In this document: positions 13,462-16,703 of the stretch, in pieces
Position numbering within the stretch: the first letter of the stretch is position 1
Layout of the letters: the number at the start of each line of letters is the position of its first letter
NCBI GenBank assembly: GCA_014730055.1
Contig: WJIV01000077.1
Coordinates: 1 to 16,703 of the forward strand
DNA: 16,703 nucleotides
Direction: 5' to 3'
Source of the DNA: Candidatus Bathyarchaeota archaeon
GTDB lineage: Archaea; Thermoproteota; Bathyarchaeia; TCS64
Notes under the pieces: model-generated
What the model was told of the DNA's origin: nothing
The model's input: the letters and a program-made list of their open reading frames with translations, nothing else
Databases searched by the model: none
Made by a program: the position numbers and the translations under genes

Positions 13462-14322
13462 TTAGAACTGATGAACGAATATCTCTATATCGTTGATTCT
13501 CCTGTCTAAAGGAATTTCTAGATAAGATGCCAGTCGATTACCATAATGAGGTAGTTTACAGCTAAAGAGCGTCAGAGTCTTTCCCTCAATGCGGTGCCCC
13601 TCAGATGCGCTTTCGTGACCTCTAATTAGCCAGTCAAGTTTATGCTCTTTTAGAAATTCCTGTAAAACGTCCTCACCGAAGTAATGGCCTGCACCACGGT
13701 AACTTGGTTTTATCCCTTTTCCACTACCTGGATCGTTCCATAGCAACTCTACTAGTGTAGGGTCATCTGGATGGTTTATGTGGGCATTCGCAATTTTCTC
13801 AAGTTTTTTAGTGTTGGTTGGTATTCCCCCATGTGCGAGAAAAGCTATTCTAGGAAATAATACAGCAGTAAAGAGTTCATCTATAAGTTCTCTGAAAGCA
13901 GAGTAAATATCATCCCCTCCCTCAGTTTTTTCTCTCAACTGCCTAGGAAAATCATGAGGTCTCGCAATAACATCTTCTGGTCCTTCATGATTTCCTCTTA
14001 ACATAATCACACTAGATGGGTATCTCGATACTAGTTCTGAAGCTCTCAATAATACCTCAAGCTGTTCAGGTCCACGGTCAATATAGTCTCCTAGAAATAC
14101 GAGATATACCTTTTCATCGTTCTCAACTCTTTCAATGAATCTGCTTTCAGCTAATATTTTATTCAATGATGATAGATCCCCGTGGAGGTCACCAATTACT
14201 ATAGCTCTTCCTTCTTTAGGAGTTCTTACAAGTTTTCCATAGATTTCTAGTTTTATTGGCTGTTTGTTCTTAATCACGTCCAATGTTTTCTTTAGATTAT
14301 TTATTGCTTGCCCTGACTGCAT
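13462..14322 (-). CDS. PPP-family serine/threonine protein phosphatase (archaeal PP1 type)
   Basis: The 286-residue protein contains the full PPP metallophosphatase signature in order: GDLHG (44-48), GDYIDRG (78-84), RGNHEG (109-114), HGG (164-166) and RGHE (234-237). Asp45, His47, Asp79, Asn111, His112 and His236 are expected to ligand or serve the two-metal centre. LLWNDPG and GYFGED-like segments (RGAGHYFGEDVLQEF) match archaeal PP1 enzymes, and FSCKLPHYGNR takes the place of the eukaryotic FSAPNYCG loop. It should dephosphorylate phosphoserine or phosphothreonine proteins in the cytoplasm. No kinase gene is nearby. It lies 33 bases after the amidohydrolase gene on the same strand but has a TATA-like ttatctttaa (reverse of about 14341-14350) 19-28 nt upstream, so it may be separately transcribed. 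Confidence 0.94.
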   Translation of the reverse strand: MQSGQAINNLKKTLDVIKNKQPIKLEIYGKLVRTPKEGRAIVIGDLHGDLSSLNKILAESRFIERVENDEKVYLVFLGDYIDRGPEQLEVLLRASELVSRYPSSVIMLRGNHEGPEDVIARPHDFPRQLREKTEGGDDIYSAFRELIDELFTAVLFPRIAFLAHGGIPTNTKKLEKIANAHINHPDDPTLVELLWNDPGSGKGIKPSYRGAGHYFGEDVLQEFLKEHKLDWLIRGHESASEGHRIEGKTLTLFSCKLPHYGNRLASYLEIPLDRRINDIEIFVHQF

Positions 14323-14355
14323 GAGTTAATTACAGATTGGTTAAAGATAAGGAAT

Positions 14356-15816
14356 CTATCTCTGGCTATCCACGTAATCCTCAACATCACTTAGTAGTTG
14401 CTTGCAGTCGAAGACGATGCCATCCTTTATTGTCCATCTTACACCGCCTCCTTTGGTTACCTTTTTCCCATCCTGACTGAATCTTGAAACCCCAGTTCCA
14501 TAAAGTACCTTGAAGTCGTCAAGAGGGTTGCCATCAATGATTGCCAAATCAGCCGGTGAACCTTTTCTTACACCCATTGATAATTCCTTATTTCCAAGGA
14601 CCTTATGAGCGTTGGTAGTCGCGATCTGGATTATGTCTATTGGATGAATCCCCGATTCTTGTAAAAGCTCCAGCTCCCTGACAAGTGAGAAGCCAAACAA
14701 TGCATATATAAACGCGGTATCACTTCCAGCGGTCAGTGTACCACCATTATGGAAGAAGTACCTGATATACTTCATCCAGATCTCGTACTTACGCTTCCAG
14801 GCTACCTCATCACTTGTCTTCCACTCAAAAAAATGTGTGGCGTGCCTTCCGGGCTGAGGGCTCCAGGCCTCCCACAGCTGTCGTACGGTGTATTTTTCAT
14901 GCCACGGCAGTGATTTTACTCTCTGATAATCTCGGTGCCCTTCATAAACAACCATCGTAGGGTCCCAGACCGTCCCCATCTCTATCAAGGTGTCAAGTAT
15001 AGACATAACATCCTCCTCGTAAAGATCAGCTTCCTGCCAGATGTAGCCGCTCCATCGGAAACGGTCTAGCTCGTTACTATAATTATAATCAGGAGGGAAG
15101 TTTTGGGTTCCGGGAATTGCCGCCTGGGGGATTCCATAGGTATGTTCTATGCTGATTAATTCACCTCCAGCGATGGCCACGTCCCATGCGTCAAGCTCAC
15201 TGCTTTGAGGTATGTGTATAGCAATGCCAGCAGCCAATCCGTGTTCCCTCACAGACTCGGCCATAGCCTGAATGATCTCGATGTTAACGTGGGGACGAGG
15301 GATTATCTTTATACCGTCCACACCCATCTCTTTGAGTTTTTTAACAGCATCCCAGGTCTCTTCTACAGTATGAACCTCAGGTGGCCAGCTCCCAAGAACC
15401 ATTATTCTGGGTGCAGTAATCTTGTTCTGTGCACTCAGCTCCTTATGCTCCAATAAAGCCTCATCTGTGTTGAAACCACATGTACGGATAGTGGTAATAC
15501 CATGAGCTAGACACAACTTGTAAGCATAATCTGCACCCTCTGGACCACACTTGTCATCATCAACATTAATATGAATATGCATATCCACTAGACCAGGAAT
15601 TACATACATGCCCTCGGCATCGATCACATGATCTCCTTTCGGCCTTTTCGGATTGTATCTGTTCAGACTAATGGGATCAACATTGACAATCTCACCGATT
15701 TTTCCGTCTTCAATTAATATATCCACCGGACCATAAGGAGGCGTGCCTTTACCGTTCACAAGCATCGCGTTCCTGATCACTACTCTATCGTAAACTTTTC
15801 CTATAGAATCTGACAT
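14356..15816 (-). CDS. metal-dependent amidohydrolase (imidazolonepropionase-like group)
   Basis: The 486-residue protein shows the amidohydrolase two-metal pattern: His80 and His82 (GLVDMHIHI), Lys170 (GVDGIKII, the usual carbamylated-lysine position), His201 (IAIHIPQ), His225 (SIEHTYG) and Asp366 (AGSDTAF). The N-terminal strands and C-terminal KGSPADLAIIDGNPL form the beta-sandwich subdomain. The segment at about 240-345 is long, tryptophan-rich and inserted between the last two barrel ligands, and probably caps the active site. The substrate is unknown; related COG1228 enzymes act on imidazolonepropionate or dipeptides. A TATA-like cttatacc (reverse of 15838-15846) lies 22-30 nt before ATG 15816, giving a leaderless transcript. 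The cyclo-ligase gene ends 34 bases upstream on the same strand. Confidence 0.92.
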   Translation of the reverse strand: MSDSIGKVYDRVVIRNAMLVNGKGTPPYGPVDILIEDGKIGEIVNVDPISLNRYNPKRPKGDHVIDAEGMYVIPGLVDMHIHINVDDDKCGPEGADYAYKLCLAHGITTIRTCGFNTDEALLEHKELSAQNKITAPRIMVLGSWPPEVHTVEETWDAVKKLKEMGVDGIKIIPRPHVNIEIIQAMAESVREHGLAAGIAIHIPQSSELDAWDVAIAGGELISIEHTYGIPQAAIPGTQNFPPDYNYSNELDRFRWSGYIWQEADLYEEDVMSILDTLIEMGTVWDPTMVVYEGHRDYQRVKSLPWHEKYTVRQLWEAWSPQPGRHATHFFEWKTSDEVAWKRKYEIWMKYIRYFFHNGGTLTAGSDTAFIYALFGFSLVRELELLQESGIHPIDIIQIATTNAHKVLGNKELSMGVRKGSPADLAIIDGNPLDDFKVLYGTGVSRFSQDGKKVTKGGGVRWTIKDGIVFDCKQLLSDVEDYVDSQR

Positions 15817-15837
15817 AAGAAAGAGTAATTCAAAGAA

Positions 15838-15846
15838 GGTATAAGA
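15838..15846 (-). promoter_or_regulatory. TATA box of the second amidohydrolase gene
   Basis: On the minus strand this reads cttatacc and lies 22-30 nt before ATG 15816, with no Shine-Dalgarno sequence between. It sits just beyond the stop codon of the cyclo-ligase gene, within the 34-base gap, suggesting separate transcription despite close packing. Confidence 0.5.
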
Positions 15847-15850
15847 TTTC

Positions 15851-16555
15851 CTAGGCTCTAAGCTTCTCTAAAATTGGGATCTGGCTAATTTTCTCTTCCG
15901 GCAGGATATCCCATAATATCCCGACTGGTCGATTCCACTTCCCTTCAGCTTTAACTACTCTGTTTGGAGTAGATATTATATTCACAGTAAAGTCATGGTC
16001 ACTGACCGGAGCTTCATCAATTACTTGCAGGTCATGAACGGTAGTACATATTACTATCTCTTTCCTTATTTTTCCCAATTCAACCAAAATAGCGAACTCG
16101 AGATCGCTATAGCCACCACCCTTACCCACTCGTACACCCTCTTCTGTAACGGCTACTGATCCACACACTATAAGATCAATCTCAGGGATATCCTCCGGGC
16201 TGATTTTTTCACCAAATCTGAAGCTATGCTTGATAGTAGAAGCTTTCCTATAGTCATCTATCTCAATCTTGTTTGGATCTAAAAATAGAAAACCTTCTCT
16301 TAGTCGAGGTGTAGGCATTATCAACTTCTTCCCCTCGTCTAAAACGGCTTTTCTAACAGAAATTTGAGCATAATCAGGATTCACCTTGATCACCTTAGAT
16401 GATTTAAACTCGGATACTTCGGTCAGTTTCTCTGCTGCAATATTACTACCATCAAAGTTGGGAATTCTACCTTTAATCGGCTTTGGAAATCTGTCTACAT
16501 TTTCATCTACCAGCTTCTTCCATATTCTCTCCCTGATCTCTTGCTTTGAATCCAT
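15851..16555 (-). CDS. 5-formyltetrahydrofolate cyclo-ligase family protein (MTHFS-like)
   Basis: The 234-residue protein belongs to the family that converts 5-formyltetrahydrofolate to methenyltetrahydrofolate using ATP. KQEIRERIWKKL near the N terminus carries the basic phosphate-binding residues. PTPRLREGFLFLDP (81-94) and the glycine-rich VGKGGGYSDLEFA (143-155) are the main signatures, the latter matching the ATP/substrate loop GxGxGYxDxE. It resembles the longer MTHFS-domain group (as in human MTHFSD without its RNA-binding domain) more than the short bacterial enzyme, so activity is likely but not certain. It implies folate or a folate-like C1 carrier in this archaeon. It shares a symmetric TATA-like element with the divergent GNAT gene and is followed on the same strand by the amidohydrolase gene. 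Confidence 0.88.
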   Translation of the reverse strand: MDSKQEIRERIWKKLVDENVDRFPKPIKGRIPNFDGSNIAAEKLTEVSEFKSSKVIKVNPDYAQISVRKAVLDEGKKLIMPTPRLREGFLFLDPNKIEIDDYRKASTIKHSFRFGEKISPEDIPEIDLIVCGSVAVTEEGVRVGKGGGYSDLEFAILVELGKIRKEIVICTTVHDLQVIDEAPVSDHDFTVNIISTPNRVVKAEGKWNRPVGILWDILPEEKISQIPILEKLRA

Positions 16556-16583
16556 TTATTTATCAGTAATATCTAGGATTACA

Positions 16584-16593
16584 ACTTTATAAC
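16584..16593. promoter_or_regulatory. symmetric TATA-like element shared by divergent genes
   Basis: The actttataac (16584-16593) reads TTTATAA on the plus strand and TTATAAA on the minus strand. Its centre is about 34 nt from both ATG 16555 (cyclo-ligase, minus) and ATG 16623 (acetyltransferase, plus). A second TATA-like aaatatc (16598-16604) could serve the plus gene instead. Confidence 0.45.
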
Positions 16594-16622
16594 AATGAAA
16601 TATCTTCATTAGATGAATAATT

Positions 16623-16703
16623 ATGCTCAAAGGTAAAATGGTAAATTTAAGGCCTATGGAATCTGAGGACCTCGAACTGATTAAAGTTTGGAATAATGAT
16701 CCC
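16623..16703 (+). CDS. GNAT-family acetyltransferase, N-terminal fragment (runs off the window)
   Basis: ATG 16623 opens a frame that stays open for 27 codons to the right edge. LRPMESEDLELIKVWNNDP is the classic N terminus of RimJ/RimL-type GNAT enzymes, where the first strand (LRP) leads into the first helix with the Trp-Asn pair. The acetyl-CoA loop lies beyond the window, so completeness and substrate are unknown. It is unlike the GNAT protein at 3856-4383 in its N terminus. It is divergent from the cyclo-ligase gene, 67 bases away, with a shared promoter region. Confidence 0.7.
   Translation, partial: MLKGKMVNLRPMESEDLELIKVWNNDP

Noticed and set aside
13462..14322. Diadenosine tetraphosphatase (ApaH) instead of protein phosphatase
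   Set aside because: The full PPP set of motifs together with the LLWNDPG and RGAGHYFGED segments fits the PP1-type archaeal phosphatases better than ApaH.
1..16703. CRISPR arrays, insertion sequences, integrase sites, tRNA or rRNA genes
   Set aside because: No regularly spaced repeats, transposase or integrase motifs, terminal repeats or cloverleaf-like segments were found by eye; all long stretches are accounted for by ordinary genes.

Overview
The window is archaeal chromosomal DNA with no mobile elements. The firmest marker is a complete ribosomal protein L44e gene (11377-11655), a family confined to archaea and eukaryotes. Supporting signs are TATA-like boxes about 22-35 nt upstream of many start codons with no Shine-Dalgarno sequence (leaderless transcription), T-tract rather than hairpin terminators, frequent TTG/GTG starts, and heavy use of ATA (Ile) and AGA/AGG (Arg). 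The L44e sequence looks most like TACK-type (Thaumarchaeota-like) versions from memory, but the lineage cannot be fixed from this window. The gene set suggests a heterotroph that uses folate-type C1 chemistry and meets oxidative stress.

Layout. (1) 1-2729, + strand: a possible reading-frame tail at the left edge, a membrane-anchored molybdopterin oxidoreductase and a YtcJ-type amidohydrolase. (2) 2885-4383, +: an alpha/beta hydrolase and a GNAT acetyltransferase with an inverted repeat at its promoter. (3) 4398-6757: a cysteine-rich winged-helix regulator (-) divergent from a tight three-gene operon (+) encoding a stand-alone pyruvate-kinase C-terminal-like protein (COG1751), a DsrE-like protein and an iron-sulfur flavoprotein. 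This looks like a self-contained redox or sulfur cassette with its own regulator, and is the most promising candidate for an undescribed system here. (4) 6900-9207: an ArsS-like radical SAM/Cys-rich protein and its two classical associates, a CofC-like nucleotidyltransferase and a family 2 glycosyltransferase, the latter inverted. (5) 9320-11259: an Fpg/Nei-type DNA glycosylase lacking the N-terminal catalytic proline and two of four zinc-finger cysteines, overlapping tail-to-tail with a class III CoA-transferase. (6) 11377-13419, +: L44e without its usual S27e partner, an MFS transporter and a class II superoxide reductase. (7) 13462-16555, -: a PPP-family protein phosphatase, a second amidohydrolase and a 5-formyltetrahydrofolate cyclo-ligase-like protein. 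The start of another GNAT acetyltransferase runs off the right edge.

How the genes may work together. The superoxide reductase, iron-sulfur flavoprotein, DsrE-like protein and cysteine-rich regulator point to redox and sulfur handling. The radical SAM trio points to an unknown modified, possibly glycosylated or nucleotide-activated small molecule. The two amidohydrolases, CoA-transferase and MFS carrier fit uptake and breakdown of organic compounds. The genome is compact: convergent genes abut or overlap at 8535/8536 and 10054-10057, and a stop and start codon abut at 6094/6095.
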